Assembly (NCBI GenBank): GCA_022846635.1
Contig: AP025685.1
Coordinates: 372,001-436,000, forward strand
From: Salmonella enterica subsp. enterica serovar Choleraesuis
GTDB lineage: Bacteria > Pseudomonadota > Gammaproteobacteria > Enterobacterales > Enterobacteriaceae
DNA length: 64,000 nt
Direction of reading: 5' to 3'
Shown: positions 43,822 to 62,714 of the stretch, in pieces
Layout: each line of letters opens with the position of its first letter
Position numbering within the stretch: the first letter of the stretch is position 1
Notes under the pieces: model-generated
The model's input: the letters and a program-made list of their open reading frames with translations, nothing else
Database searches by the model: none
What the model was told of the DNA's origin: nothing
Made by a program: the position numbers and the translations under genes

Positions 43822-43905
43822 CCGTATCGGGGGTTGCTAAACGAGACGTCATTTCTTGAAAATCAGAAATGACTATGGCAAAAATTTGTGCCATACGGTC
43901 TGTTT
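43822..43905 (+). other. Tandem-hairpin element downstream of tufA (unexplained)
   Basis: This lies in the 321-bp gene-free gap between tufA and bfd. GTCATTTCT/AGAAATGAC (43849-43857 and 43865-43873) form a 9-bp stem. It is directly abutted by TATGGCA/TGCCATA (43874-43880 and 43889-43895), a 7-bp stem. GCCGTAT at 43822 can instead pair with ATACGG at 43893, which would compete with the second stem. A GTTTTTCTG stretch follows. In E. coli chiA occupies this interval. It may be a structured RNA, a regulatory leader or a miniature-element relic. Confidence 0.35.
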
Positions 43906-43992
43906 TTCTGTCCTTGTATTAATCCGTTTGCGCGAATCTTTGGATATTTAAAGACTTAATATCCCTCATAGACCTTTATTCTCTGCTATTGT

Positions 43993-44011
43993 AATCATAA
44001 TTATTCTCATT
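43993..44011 (-). promoter_or_regulatory. Fur box upstream of bfd
   Basis: The minus strand reads AATGAGAATAATTATGATT, 17 of 19 positions of the palindrome AATGATAATNATTATCATT. It lies 34-52 bp before the bfd ATG, so bfd should be repressed by Fur-iron and induced in iron starvation, when Bfd is needed to release iron from Bfr. Confidence 0.8.
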
Positions 44012-44044
44012 TACACTTTGTGTAAATTTTGACCGGGAGTGATT

Positions 44045-44239
44045 ATGTACGTCTGCTTGTGCAATGGTATTAACGATAAAAAGATTCGTCAGGCGGTGCG
44101 CCAGCATCATCCTCAGTCTTTTCAACAACTTCGTCAGTTTATCCCTATCGGTAATCAGTGTGGTAAATGCGTACGCGCGGCGCGCGAGATAATGGAAAGT
44201 GAACTATTAACGCTGCCAGAATATAAAGAAATCGCCTGA
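44045..44239 (+). CDS. bfd: Bacterioferritin-associated ferredoxin
   Basis: A [2Fe-2S] protein of 64 residues that reduces Bfr heme to mobilise stored iron. The four ligands Cys4, Cys6, Cys39 and Cys42 (CLC ... CGKC) are present in the C-x-C-x32-C-x2-C spacing of Bfd. The start is ATG 44045 (MYVCLCNGIN) after GGGAG; a Met two codons earlier is not used in the family. The next gene, bfr, begins 66 bp downstream. Confidence 0.96.
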   Translation: MYVCLCNGINDKKIRQAVRQHHPQSFQQLRQFIPIGNQCGKCVRAAREIMESELLTLPEYKEIA

Positions 44240-44305
44240 CTGGTTATTTTTTGACTTACTCCGCAGAGGTTCTACGCTCATAAGAGTGTTAGCGGAGGAA
44301 GCAAA

Positions 44306-44782
44306 ATGAAAGGTGATACCAAAATAATAACTCATCTCAACAAATTACTGGGCAATGAACTCGTTGCAATCAATCAGTATTTCTTACACGCCAGAATGTT
44401 TAAGAACTGGGGATTGATGCGTTTGAACGACGTGGAGTATCACGAGTCCATCGACGAGATGAAGCATGCAGATAAATACATCGAACGTATCCTGTTCCTT
44501 GAAGGCATACCTAATCTTCAGGATCTTGGGAAACTGCGTATTGGTGAAGATGTAGAAGAAATGCTGCAATCAGATTTGACGCTGGAGCTGGAAGGGGCGA
44601 AAGACCTGAGAGAAGCTATCGCATATGCAGATACCATTCACGATTATGTTACCCGCGATATGTTGATAAAAATCCTCGAAGATGAGGAGCATCATATCGA
44701 CTGGCTGGAGACTGAGCTAGATCTCATCGGAAAAATTGGTTTGCAGAATTATATCCAATCGCAAATTAAGGAAGATGCCTAA
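44306..44782 (+). CDS. bfr: Bacterioferritin
   Basis: Heme-containing 24-mer iron store. It has 158 residues, as in E. coli. The ferroxidase ligands Glu18, Glu51, His54, Glu94, Glu127 and His130 and the heme ligand Met52 all fall at the expected positions. The GGAGG-type ribosome-binding site is at 44293. Its 3' end overlaps the convergent hopD by 17 nt. Confidence 0.97.
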   Translation: MKGDTKIITHLNKLLGNELVAINQYFLHARMFKNWGLMRLNDVEYHESIDEMKHADKYIERILFLEGIPNLQDLGKLRIGEDVEEMLQSDLTLELEGAKDLREAIAYADTIHDYVTRDMLIKILEDEEHHIDWLETELDLIGKIGLQNYIQSQIKEDA

Positions 44783-45233
44783 CCAGTATTGGCAGGCAGG
44801 CTGTAACTAATCCGCCGGCTATTAACATTGGGCCAAAGCGAAGTGGGGTAGACCAGGTCTGCGGCAGACCGATACATAACCTGCCGCAGGCGATTGCCAA
44901 ACCAGAGAGCGTAGCAATAATAATAATCCCGGGCAGCGATAGCCAACCGTGCCAGGCACCCAGAGCCGCCAGTAGTTTATAGTCCCCGTATCCTATTCCA
45001 TCACGATGCCGAATGAGTTTCCATAACCAGCCAATAGACCATAAAGAGAGATACCCAGTAATAGCTCCGATTACCGCATCTTGCAGCTGCACGGGATGGA
45101 GTACCAGCTGATAAAGTAGCCCAAGCCAAAGCAGCTTTAGGGTGAACCTATCTGGTAATAAACCATTGCGTAAATCCGTGATGCACAGTGTAGAAACCAG
45201 CCCCAGATAACCAAGCCAAAACGTAATTTCCAT
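44766..45233 (-). CDS. hopD: Short prepilin peptidase (A24 family), HopD-like
   Basis: Membrane aspartyl protease that cleaves type IV prepilin-like leaders. From ATG 45233 (AAGGAGG at ideal spacing) it has 155 residues, close to the Salmonella HopD length I recall, whereas E. coli GspO has about 225 because it keeps extra N-terminal helices. Both catalytic Asp are present: Asp20 in [11 protein letters not shown] and Asp84 in GIGYGDYK. The N-terminal zinc/methyltransferase region of full prepilin peptidases is absent. No secretion or pilus operon is nearby; HofQ at the left end of the window is a possible functional relative. Confidence 0.85.
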   Translation of the reverse strand: MEITFWLGYLGLVSTLCITDLRNGLLPDRFTLKLLWLGLLYQLVLHPVQLQDAVIGAITGYLSLWSIGWLWKLIRHRDGIGYGDYKLLAALGAWHGWLSLPGIIIIATLSGLAIACGRLCIGLPQTWSTPLRFGPMLIAGGLVTACLPILVRHLP

Positions 45234-45395
45234 AGCGCCTCCTTGCAGTAAATCCAGCATATCTTTCTCTTACTGAAAAAGTGACCCACGGGTTTGAAAA
45301 GCAGAAGCCATCGTCCGAGCTTTTTATGTACATACTTCACGCGCGTAGAAAAGTGTCGGATGGCGCATAAAATTTGCTCATTTTCAGATGTCGGC

Positions 45396-45423
45396 TTGCC
45401 TGCGGCCCAGATTTGCGTATAAT
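45396..45423 (+). promoter_or_regulatory. S10 operon promoter
   Basis: TTGCCT (45396-45401), 16-bp spacer, perfect TATAAT (45418-45423), GC-rich discriminator (GCGCAGG). Transcription should start near 45430. The 160 bp between hopD and this promoter show no other feature. Confidence 0.9.
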
Positions 45424-45429
45424 GCGCAG

Positions 45430-45909
<480 letters not shown>

Positions 45910-45929
45910 TCAGGTCATTGAGCGATTGA

Positions 45930-48325
<2,396 letters not shown>

Positions 48326-48338
48326 TTTTAGAGGATAA

Positions 48339-48620
<282 letters not shown>

Positions 48621-48625
48621 GGTAG

Positions 48626-50551
<1,926 letters not shown>

Positions 50552-50570
50552 TTCAGAATACTTTGTCTGT

Positions 50571-50596
50571 AAAACCCCCGCTTGCGGGGGTTTTTT
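50571..50596 (+). terminator. Terminator directly after rpsQ
   Basis: AAAACCCCC and GGGGGTTTT pair around GCTTGC and are followed by more T. It is a very strong intrinsic terminator that closes the S10 operon. A second terminator, at the position where I recall the E. coli S10 terminator, lies about 300 bp downstream. Confidence 0.93.
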
Positions 50597-50842
50597 ATTT
50601 CCGTAATCTGGCCTGGCACCTGTCAGACCTGCCTGCCTATAACTTCACCATCAATTACCGCCGTAGTCCCGCAGCCCATTCACTGAGGATAAGGTTTTTA
50701 CATCTTCAGGCCGCAAGGTGGGGGAGGGGAGAGTTGCGATGTATCGCCCTGAATTTTGATGGTTTACGAGCCTTAATATATGACCGGCGGCTCATTACTC
50801 CGGCCAGAATCAAATATTGCTGCAAAATAATACGCATATTGG
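50597..50842 (+). other. Gene-free stretch between rpsQ and the spc promoter
   Basis: No ORF with a ribosome-binding site or recognisable product is visible on either strand. The E. coli rpsQ-rplN gap is, as I recall, only about 165 bp, so roughly 300 bp here look additional. The right part, up to 50842, is AT-rich and could act as upstream sequence for the promoter at 50843. Confidence 0.4.
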
Positions 50843-50871
50843 TTGCTACGGCTCAGGCAATTCCCTAGAAT
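50843..50871 (+). promoter_or_regulatory. Additional promoter upstream of the spc operon
   Basis: TTGCTA (50843-50848), exactly 17 bp, TAGAAT (50866-50871). Transcription would begin near 50878 and meet the terminator at 50903-50931 almost at once, so it should give either a short RNA or read-through into rplN. Confidence 0.55.
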
Positions 50872-50877
50872 ACGCCT

Positions 50878-50931
50878 TCCTCATATCATGGGGATAACCT
50901 TACGGCCCAGTCATGGGTCGTTTATTTTTTC
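50878..50931 (+). ncRNA. Candidate short RNA between rpsQ and rplN
   Basis: This would be the product of the promoter at 50843 ended by the hairpin at 50903-50920: about 50 nt, with a small internal hairpin TATC-ATGG-GGATA and a terminator stem with U-tail. No coding potential. It is inferred only from promoter plus terminator, with no known family. Confidence 0.25.
50903..50931 (+). terminator. Terminator just upstream of the spc promoter
   Basis: CGGCCCA (50903-50909), GTCA loop, TGGGTCG (50914-50920, one G-U pair), then TTTATTTTTT. This is the position of the E. coli S10 operon terminator as I remember it, next to the conserved CTACCCATATCC stretch. Confidence 0.82.
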
Positions 50932-50951
50932 TACCCATATCCAGGAACCGG

Positions 50952-50960
50952 TGTTATAAT
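50952..50960 (+). promoter_or_regulatory. spc operon promoter, extended -10
   Basis: TGT followed by perfect TATAAT (50955-50960) makes an extended -10, then a GC-rich discriminator (GCCGCGCCC). The -35 region is poor, but the preceding T-rich tract (50920-50931) could serve as UP element. Layout and flanks match E. coli Pspc as recalled. Confidence 0.82.
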
Positions 50961-51029
50961 GCCGCGCCCTTGTTTATGGGGCTTTCTAACGACCTGAAAT
51001 TTAGGTCCCGAAGTAGTAGTTGACATTAG

Positions 51030-52292
<1,263 letters not shown>

Positions 52293-52297
52293 GGTAG

Positions 52298-52612
<315 letters not shown>

Positions 52613-52639
52613 TTGTCACCAATTGAATCACGGGAGTAG

Positions 52640-53947
<1,308 letters not shown>

Positions 53948-53952
53948 GGTAG

Positions 53953-55086
<1,134 letters not shown>

Positions 55087-55093
55087 GTAGCTG

Positions 55094-56425
55094 ATGGCAA
55101 AACAACCGGGGTTAGATTTTCAAAGCGCTAAAGGCGGCTTTGGCGAACTGAAACGCAGACTTTTGTTTGTAATCGGTGCGCTGATCGTTTTCCGTATTGG
55201 CTCTTTTATTCCGATCCCTGGTATTGATGCCACTGTACTTGCCAAACTGCTCGAACAACAGCGTGGCACCATCATTGAAATGTTTAACATGTTCTCTGGT
55301 GGTGCTTTGAGTCGTGCCTCTATCTTCGCGTTGGGGATCATGCCGTATATTTCGGCGTCGATCATCATCCAGCTCCTCACGGTGGTTCATCCTGCCCTGG
55401 CCGAGCTGAAGAAAGAAGGGGAGTCTGGTCGTCGTAAGATTAGCCAGTACACCCGTTGGGGCACGCTCGTTTTGGCTATATTCCAGTCAATCGGTATTGC
55501 TACCGGTTTACCGAATATGCCAGGAATGCATGGTCTGGTTATTAACCCAGGCTTTTCGTTCTACTTTGCTGCTGTTGTCTCGCTGGTCACCGGTACCATG
55601 TTCCTGATGTGGTTAGGTGAGCAGATTACTGAACGCGGTATCGGTAACGGTATCTCGATCATTATTTTCGCGGGTATCGTTGCGGGTCTGCCGCCGGCCA
55701 TTGGCCATACCATCGAGCAAGCGCGGCAGGGCGACCTGCACTTCCTCCTGTTGCTGTTGGTTGCAGTGTTGGTATTTGCCGTGACCTTCTTTGTTGTGTT
55801 TGTTGAACGTGGTCAGCGTCGTATCGTCGTTAACTACGCTAAGCGCCAACAAGGCCGTCGCGTCTATGCAGCACAGAGCACACATTTGCCTCTGAAAGTA
55901 AATATGGCCGGTGTTATTCCTGCTATCTTTGCTTCCAGTATCATTCTGTTCCCGGCGACCATCGCGTCATGGTTCGGGGGCGGTACCGGTTGGAACTGGC
56001 TGACAACAATTTCGCTGTATTTGCAGCCTGGGCAACCGCTTTATGTGTTACTCTATGCGTCTGCAATCATCTTCTTCTGTTTCTTCTACACGGCGTTGGT
56101 TTTCAACCCGCGTGAAACAGCGGATAACCTGAAGAAGTCCGGTGCATTTGTACCAGGAATTCGTCCGGGAGAGCAAACGGCGAAGTATATCGATAAAGTA
56201 ATGACTCGTCTGACTCTGGTCGGTGCGTTGTATATTACTTTTATCTGCCTGATCCCGGAGTTCATGCGTGATGCGATGAAAGTGCCGTTCTACTTCGGTG
56301 GGACCTCGCTACTTATCGTTGTTGTCGTGATTATGGACTTTATGGCTCAAGTGCAAACTCTAATGATGTCTAGTCAGTACGAGTCTGCATTGAAGAAGGC
56401 GAATCTGAAAGGCTACGGCCGTTAA
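55094..56425 (+). CDS. secY: Protein translocase subunit SecY
   Basis: Channel subunit of SecYEG. It has 443 residues, as in E. coli, and 10 membrane helices. The plug/helix 2 region ([20 protein letters not shown] near 75-95), the cytoplasmic loop [17 protein letters not shown] near 240-256 that contacts SecA and the ribosome, and the C-terminal [17 protein letters not shown] are conserved. It is cotranscribed with the spc ribosomal genes. Confidence 0.99.
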   Translation: MAKQPGLDFQSAKGGFGELKRRLLFVIGALIVFRIGSFIPIPGIDATVLAKLLEQQRGTIIEMFNMFSGGALSRASIFALGIMPYISASIIIQLLTVVHPALAELKKEGESGRRKISQYTRWGTLVLAIFQSIGIATGLPNMPGMHGLVINPGFSFYFAAVVSLVTGTMFLMWLGEQITERGIGNGISIIIFAGIVAGLPPAIGHTIEQARQGDLHFLLLLLVAVLVFAVTFFVVFVERGQRRIVVNYAKRQQGRRVYAAQSTHLPLKVNMAGVIPAIFASSIILFPATIASWFGGGTGWNWLTTISLYLQPGQPLYVLLYASAIIFFCFFYTALVFNPRETADNLKKSGAFVPGIRPGEQTAKYIDKVMTRLTLVGALYITFICLIPEFMRDAMKVPFYFGGTSLLIVVVVIMDFMAQVQTLMMSSQYESALKKANLKGYGR

Positions 56426-56428
56426 TGA

Positions 56429-56572
<144 letters not shown>

Positions 56573-56602
56573 TTTATCTCGCATATTTTTCTTGCAAAGT
56601 TG

Positions 56603-56636
56603 GGTTGAGCTGGCTAGATTAGCCAGCCAACCTTTT
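56603..56636 (+). terminator. Hairpin between spc and alpha operons
   Basis: GGTTG, a bulged A and GCTGGCTA pair with TAGCCAGC and CAACC around GAT, giving a 13-bp stem followed by TTTTATG. It looks like a terminator or partial attenuator between rpmJ and rpsM. Confidence 0.75.
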
Positions 56637-56639
56637 ATG

Positions 56640-56723
56640 TGTCTGTACACTCCCATTTGAGTATCCTGAAAACGGGCTTTTCAGCATGGGGTGTACTAGT
56701 TTAATTAGTAGGAGTGCATAGTG
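56640..56723 (+). promoter_or_regulatory. alpha operon leader, S4-binding pseudoknot
   Basis: GAGTATCCTGAAAACGGGC and the following CTTTTCAGCATGG match the E. coli alpha-operon leader as I recall it, where S4 binds a nested pseudoknot that traps the ribosome at the GTG start of rpsM. Spacing to the GTG at 56721 and the preceding AGGAGTG are conserved. Confidence 0.75.
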
Positions 56724-57077
56724 GCCCGTATAGCAGGCATTAACATTCCTGATCACAAGCATGCCGTAATCGCTTTACAGTCGATTTTCGGTGTCGGCCA
56801 GACCCGTTCTAAAGCCATCCTGGCTGCAGTGGGTATTGCTGAAAATGTTAAGATCAGTGAGCTGTCTGAAGAGCAAATCGACTCTCTGCGTGATGAAGTC
56901 GGTAAGTTCGTTGTTGAAGGCGATCTGCGTCGTGAAGTCACCCTGAGCATCAAGCGTCTGATGGACCTTGGTTGCTATCGTGGTTTGCGTCATCGTCGTG
57001 GTCTTCCGGTTCGCGGTCAGCGCACCAAGACCAACGCACGTACCCGTAAGGGTCCGCGTAAACCGATCAAGAAATAA
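56721..57077 (+). CDS. rpsM: 30S ribosomal protein S13
   Basis: It has 118 residues, from a GTG start as in E. coli, inside the S4-regulated leader. S13 contacts P-site tRNA with its basic tail ([19 protein letters not shown]) and bridges to the 50S. It is the first gene of the alpha operon. Confidence 0.99.
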   Translation: MARIAGINIPDHKHAVIALQSIFGVGQTRSKAILAAVGIAENVKISELSEEQIDSLRDEVGKFVVEGDLRREVTLSIKRLMDLGCYRGLRHRRGLPVRGQRTKTNARTRKGPRKPIKK

Positions 57078-57090
57078 TCGGGGTGATTGA

Positions 57091-57483
<393 letters not shown>

Positions 57484-57497
57484 CGCCCCGTTTTTAG

Positions 57498-58136
<639 letters not shown>

Positions 58137-58161
58137 AGCTTAGTACCAAAGAGAGGACACA

Positions 58162-59151
58162 ATGCAGGGTTCTGTGACAGAGTTTCTAAAACCGCGCCTG
58201 GTAGATATCGAGCAAGTGAGTTCGACGCACGCCAAGGTGACCCTTGAGCCGTTAGAGCGTGGCTTTGGCCATACTCTTGGTAACGCACTGCGCCGTATTC
58301 TGCTTTCGTCGATGCCGGGTTGCGCGGTGACCGAGGTTGAGATTGATGGTGTACTGCATGAGTACAGCACCAAAGAAGGCGTTCAGGAAGATATCCTGGA
58401 GATCCTGCTCAACCTGAAAGGGCTGGCGGTGAAAGTTCAGGGTAAAGATGAAGTTATTCTTACTCTGAATAAATCTGGCATTGGCCCTGTGACTGCAGCC
58501 GATATCACCCATGATGGTGATGTCGAAATCGTCAAGCCTCAGCACGTGATCTGCCACCTGACCGATGAAAACGCATCAATCAATATGCGTATCAAAGTTC
58601 AGCGCGGTCGTGGTTATGTGCCGGCCTCTGCCCGAATTCATTCGGAAGAAGATGAGCGCCCAATCGGCCGTCTGCTGGTAGACGCTTGCTATAGCCCTGT
58701 TGAACGCATTGCGTACAACGTGGAAGCGGCACGTGTTGAGCAGCGCACCGACCTGGACAAGCTGGTCATCGAAATGGAAACCAACGGTACTATCGACCCG
58801 GAAGAGTCGATTCGCCGTGCGGCAACCATTCTTGCTGAACAACTTGAAGCTTTCGTTGACCTGCGTGATGTACGTCAGCCGGAAGTTAAAGAAGAGAAGC
58901 CAGAATTCGATCCGATCCTGCTGCGCCCTGTTGACGATCTGGAATTGACTGTCCGCTCTGCTAACTGCCTTAAGGCAGAAGCTATCCACTACATCGGTGA
59001 TCTGGTACAACGTACCGAGGTTGAGTTGCTTAAGACTCCTAACCTCGGCAAAAAATCTCTTACCGAGATTAAAGACGTGCTGGCCTCACGTGGTCTGTCT
59101 CTGGGCATGCGCCTGGAAAACTGGCCGCCGGCAAGCATTGCTGACGAGTAA
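58162..59151 (+). CDS. rpoA: DNA-directed RNA polymerase subunit alpha
   Basis: It has 329 residues. The N-terminal domain (1-235) dimerises and scaffolds beta and beta'; the flexible linker lies about 236-249; the C-terminal domain (250-329) binds UP elements and activators such as CRP. Arg265, Asn268 and neighbouring determinants lie in the [20 protein letters not shown] stretch and are unchanged. It is located between rpsD and rplQ, as in E. coli. Confidence 0.99.
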
Positions 59152-59167
59152 CCGGATCACAGGTTAA

Positions 59168-59575
<408 letters not shown>

Positions 59576-59588
59576 TCTGTAGCATCGT

Positions 59589-59617
59589 AAAAAAACCGGG
59601 CTTGCCCGGTTTTTTTA
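59589..59617 (+). terminator. alpha operon terminator
   Basis: ACCGGGC and GCCCGGT pair across TT, with a long A-run before and eight T after. Confidence 0.93.
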
Positions 59618-59687
59618 TATCTAAATTTTGCCCCCTAATTTTCTTGCGCGTATCCTGAAACCCACTTCTGTAATCGAGGTCTTAAAA

Positions 59688-60059
59688 ATGTGGTTACTCG
59701 ATCAGTGGGCTGAACGCCATATACAACAAGCGCAACAAGACGGTGAATTTGATAATCTCCGTGGCCAGGGGGAACCTCTGGAGCTGGATGATGATTCACA
59801 TGTCCCGCCTGAATTAAGAGCTGGTTATCGACTGCTTAAAAACGGTGGCTATTTGCCTCCAGAGCTTGAGTTACGCCGTGAGGCAGTGGAGCTAACTTCC
59901 TTACTTGAAGGTATTAATCAGGAGCATCCTGACTATCAAAAAGTGAGTAAGCGGCTGACCTTATTAAGGTTAAAGCTCACCCAGGCAGGTATGAGTACTA
60001 CCTTTTTAGATAGTGCCTATGCGGCTAAGATCCTCAATAAAGTAGATAAGGAGTCCTAA
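59688..60059 (+). CDS. yhdN: YhdN, DUF1992 family protein
   Basis: It has 123 residues (E. coli 122). Small cytoplasmic protein of unknown function with the family motif WLLDQWAERHIQQAQQDGEF at the start and DDDSHVPPELRAGYRLLKN near 35-53. The start is ATG 59688; the longer frame to 59628 covers the promoter region after the alpha terminator. One-base overlap with zntR (TAATG). Confidence 0.92.
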   Translation: MWLLDQWAERHIQQAQQDGEFDNLRGQGEPLELDDDSHVPPELRAGYRLLKNGGYLPPELELRREAVELTSLLEGINQEHPDYQKVSKRLTLLRLKLTQAGMSTTFLDSAYAAKILNKVDKES

Positions 60060-60499
60060 TGTATCGTATTGGTGAGTTGGCTCGTTTGGCTGACGTTACT
60101 CCTGATACTATCCGCTACTATGAAAAACAGCAGATGATGGATCATGAGGTCAGGACCGGCGGTGGTTTTCGCTTATACAGTGAAAGCGACCTAAAGCGTT
60201 TGAGGTTTATTCGCCATGCCCGCCAGCTTGCATTTTCTCTGGATGAGATCCGCGAGCTCCTATCGATCAGAATCGATCCGGAACATCACACCTGTAAAGA
60301 GTCTAAAGAGATAGTTCAGGCTCGTCTCAATGATGTGCAGGAACGAATTGCGGAGTTGAAGAGATTGGAGCATTCTCTTCAGATGCTGCACGATGCTTGT
60401 TGCGGAAGCAGTCACAGCAGCGTATCTTGCTCAATTCTCGAACTGCTCGAGCAGGGAGAGGTAACATTTACTGCGCCTGCGGCGCACAAACATTGTTAA
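60059..60499 (+). CDS. zntR: ZntR, MerR-family zinc-responsive activator
   Basis: It has 146 residues (E. coli 141). The N-terminal MerR helix-turn-helix ([20 protein letters not shown]) is followed by a dimerisation helix, and the zinc site is present: Cys in EHHTCKES near 79, [11 protein letters not shown] near 114-124. The last part ([13 protein letters not shown]) differs from E. coli but keeps a C-terminal Cys. It activates the zinc exporter zntA, which is not in this window. Confidence 0.94.
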   Translation: MYRIGELARLADVTPDTIRYYEKQQMMDHEVRTGGGFRLYSESDLKRLRFIRHARQLAFSLDEIRELLSIRIDPEHHTCKESKEIVQARLNDVQERIAELKRLEHSLQMLHDACCGSSHSSVSCSILELLEQGEVTFTAPAAHKHC

Positions 60500-60509
60500 G
60501 AGGCAGATT

Positions 60510-60749
60510 ATGGGCCAGTACCGCCATCAACGTGGCAAAATTACCGATAATGCATTGCAGGCTTTATTACACGACCCGTTATTTAAACAGCGCGTAGAAA
60601 AGAACAGGAAAGGAAAAGGCAGCTACCAGCGTAAGGCTAAAAACGGCAAGGGGGATTGGGAGGCCAATGGCAAGAGAGCGAAAGCGGCTTTTACCATTGG
60701 CCTTTTAATTTCCGGGCTATCCGTTACTGACGGTTATTTTGCTCTTTAA
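60510..60749 (+). CDS. arfA: ArfA, alternative ribosome-rescue factor
   Basis: It recruits RF2 to ribosomes stalled on non-stop mRNA when tmRNA is lacking. The full frame has 79 codons (E. coli 72). The active part is residues 1-50 ([20 protein letters not shown], then [22 protein letters not shown]). A strong hairpin with T-tail inside the gene (60661) means most transcripts should end before the stop codon, so the protein is normally tagged by tmRNA and made only when tmRNA fails. The 3' end overlaps mscL by 26 bp on the opposite strand. Confidence 0.94.
   Translation: MGQYRHQRGKITDNALQALLHDPLFKQRVEKNRKGKGSYQRKAKNGKGDWEANGKRAKAAFTIGLLISGLSVTDGYFAL
60661..60706 (+). terminator. Intragenic terminator/RNase III hairpin in arfA
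   Basis: AGGCCAATGG (60661-60670) pairs perfectly with CCATTGGCCT (60694-60703), with further inner pairing around a GAAA loop, and is followed by TTTAATTT. It lies within the arfA coding frame and generates non-stop arfA mRNA, the basis of its tmRNA-controlled feedback. Confidence 0.88.
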
Positions 60750-61137
60750 GCAAATCACGGATTTCGCTCAGTAACACTTCTTCTTTAGTTGGTGCAGGCG
60801 GAGCAGCTGGCTCTTCCTCTTTGCTGCGGCGCATTTTGTTCATCAGTTTGATTGCGATAAAAATGGCAAATGCGACGATAACAAAATCGAAAATATTCTG
60901 GATGAATACGCCGTAATGCATAATTACCGCCGGGATATCTCCCTCTGCTGGACGTAATGTCCAGGCAAATTGCTTGAAATCGACCCCACCAATAAGTAAT
61001 CCCAGCGGCGGCATGATGATGTCGGCAACTAACGAAGAAACAATCTTGCCGAATGCTGCACCGATGATTACACCTACTGCCAAATCCACTACGTTCCCGC
61101 GCATTGCGAATTCGCGAAATTCTTTCAAAAGACTCAT
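60724..61137 (-). CDS. mscL: Large-conductance mechanosensitive channel
   Basis: Pentameric channel that opens at near-lytic membrane tension. It has 137 residues (E. coli 136). An N-terminal amphipathic helix ([20 protein letters not shown]), TM1 about 16-45 with the pore Gly in [20 protein letters not shown], a periplasmic loop, TM2 about 77-100, and the C-terminal helix [19 protein letters not shown]. Convergent with arfA; downstream of trkA on the same strand after 157 bp. Confidence 0.97.
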   Translation of the reverse strand: MSLLKEFREFAMRGNVVDLAVGVIIGAAFGKIVSSLVADIIMPPLGLLIGGVDFKQFAWTLRPAEGDIPAVIMHYGVFIQNIFDFVIVAFAIFIAIKLMNKMRRSKEEEPAAPPAPTKEEVLLSEIRDLLKEQNNRQ

Positions 61138-61294
61138 TTTTTATCTCCCGACACCAAGCTGTTTTTTCAAGTCTAACAAAGGATTGGTTATTTGCCATTT
61201 TCCATCAGGAGCTGATTAACGATAAAACCCCTGGGGAATTAGGCAGTTATTTAGCTGAAAACTAACCGGCGGCAATTATGCCGCCAGTTGCAGA

Positions 61295-62671
61295 TTAAAG
61301 GAAGAAGGGACTTGGCTGGAACAGACGTTCCACATCAGAGACGTATTTTTTATCGGTCAGGAACATAATAACGTGGTCGCCCTGTTCAATACGTAAGTTG
61401 TCATTAGCTATCATGACGTCACTGCCGCGAACAATAGCGCCAATAATTGTACCTGGCGGCAGTTTTATATCATCAATCGCCCGGCCAACGACTTTTGAGG
61501 TAGTTTCGTCCCCGTGGGCAACTGCCTCAATGGCTTCTGCCACACCACGTCGTAAAGAGGATACCCCAACGATATCTGCCTTACGGACGTGGCTCAGCAG
61601 AGCAGAGATAGTTGCCTGCTGTGGAGATATCGCGATATCAATAACGCTACCCTGTACCAAATCCACATAGGCTCGGCGCTGGATAAGCACCATGACTTTT
61701 TTGGCACCTAGTTTCTTAGCCAGCATAGCCGACATGATGTTTGCTTCATCATCATTGGTTACGGCAATGAATAGATCGATCTGATCAATGTGCTCCTCTT
61801 CGAGCAACTCTTGATCGGATGCATCACCGTAAAAGACGATCGTGTCCTGAAGCATTTCAGCGAGTTCTGCGGCTCGGTGCTGATCGCGCTCAATGAGCTT
61901 AACGCTGTAATCTTTTTCTAGTTTACGCGCCAGGCCTGCACCAATATTACCCCCGCCAACCAACATGATTCGCTTATAAGGTTTTTCCAGGCGCTGCAGC
62001 TCACTCATTACCGCGCGAATATGTGGGGATGCCGCAATAAAGAATATTTCATCACCGGCTTCAACAATGGTTGAACCCTGTGGCCGAATCGGTCTGTCCT
62101 GACGGAATATTGCCGCAACGCGAGTTTCGATATGCGGCATATGTTCTCGCAGGGTCGACAATGCATTCCCTACAAGTGGTCCGCCGTAATAGGCTTTAAC
62201 TACGGCAAGGCTTACCAGCCCTTCAGCGAAATTTACCACCTGAAGTGCGCCTGGATATTCGATAAGTTTATAAATGTTATCGATAACCAGCTGCTCAGGT
62301 GCGATAAGGTGGTCGATAGGGACGGCGTCGGAAGTAAATAACCGTTCAGCATCGCGTACATAGTCAGGTGCGCGGATGCGAGCAATCCGATTCGGAGTAT
62401 TGAAAAGAGAATAGGCGACCTGGCAGGCTACCATATTAGTTTCATCGGAACTGGTTACTGCAACCAGCATGTCGGCATCATCGGCGCCGGCATCGCGCAG
62501 CACTCGTGGATGAGAACCGTGGCCCTGTACGGCTCTCAGGTCAAATTTATCCTGAAGAGCGTGCAGGCGGTCTGCATTTGTATCTACCACGGTGATGTCA
62601 TTATTTTCACCGACCAGGTTTTCCGCAAGCGTACCGCCTACCTGGCCCGCGCCGAGAATAATTATCTTCAT
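61295..62671 (-). CDS. trkA: TrkA, NAD-binding regulatory subunit of Trk potassium uptake
   Basis: It has 458 residues, as in E. coli. It has two RCK modules: RCK1 with [16 protein letters not shown] at 3-18, and RCK2 with [17 protein letters not shown] near 234-250, each followed by a TrkA-C domain. It is a peripheral protein that gates TrkH/TrkG. It is preceded by rsmB on the same strand with a 43-bp spacer, as in E. coli. Confidence 0.97.
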   Translation of the reverse strand: MKIIILGAGQVGGTLAENLVGENNDITVVDTNADRLHALQDKFDLRAVQGHGSHPRVLRDAGADDADMLVAVTSSDETNMVACQVAYSLFNTPNRIARIRAPDYVRDAERLFTSDAVPIDHLIAPEQLVIDNIYKLIEYPGALQVVNFAEGLVSLAVVKAYYGGPLVGNALSTLREHMPHIETRVAAIFRQDRPIRPQGSTIVEAGDEIFFIAASPHIRAVMSELQRLEKPYKRIMLVGGGNIGAGLARKLEKDYSVKLIERDQHRAAELAEMLQDTIVFYGDASDQELLEEEHIDQIDLFIAVTNDDEANIMSAMLAKKLGAKKVMVLIQRRAYVDLVQGSVIDIAISPQQATISALLSHVRKADIVGVSSLRRGVAEAIEAVAHGDETTSKVVGRAIDDIKLPPGTIIGAIVRGSDVMIANDNLRIEQGDHVIMFLTDKKYVSDVERLFQPSPFFL

Positions 62672-62714
62672 CTGTTATCGCTTCATAAAATGAAAGAGCT
62701 GATGTGAGAAAGCC

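Noticed and set aside
44766..45340. hopD as a truncated pseudogene of gspO
   Set aside because: Both catalytic Asp, a perfect ribosome-binding site, a clean ATG and the same length as the Salmonella protein as I recall it argue for a complete gene.
50563..50868. 101-codon ORF between rpsQ and rplN
   Set aside because: It begins just before the rpsQ terminator, has no ribosome-binding site and a composition unlike proteins; I treat the stretch as non-coding.
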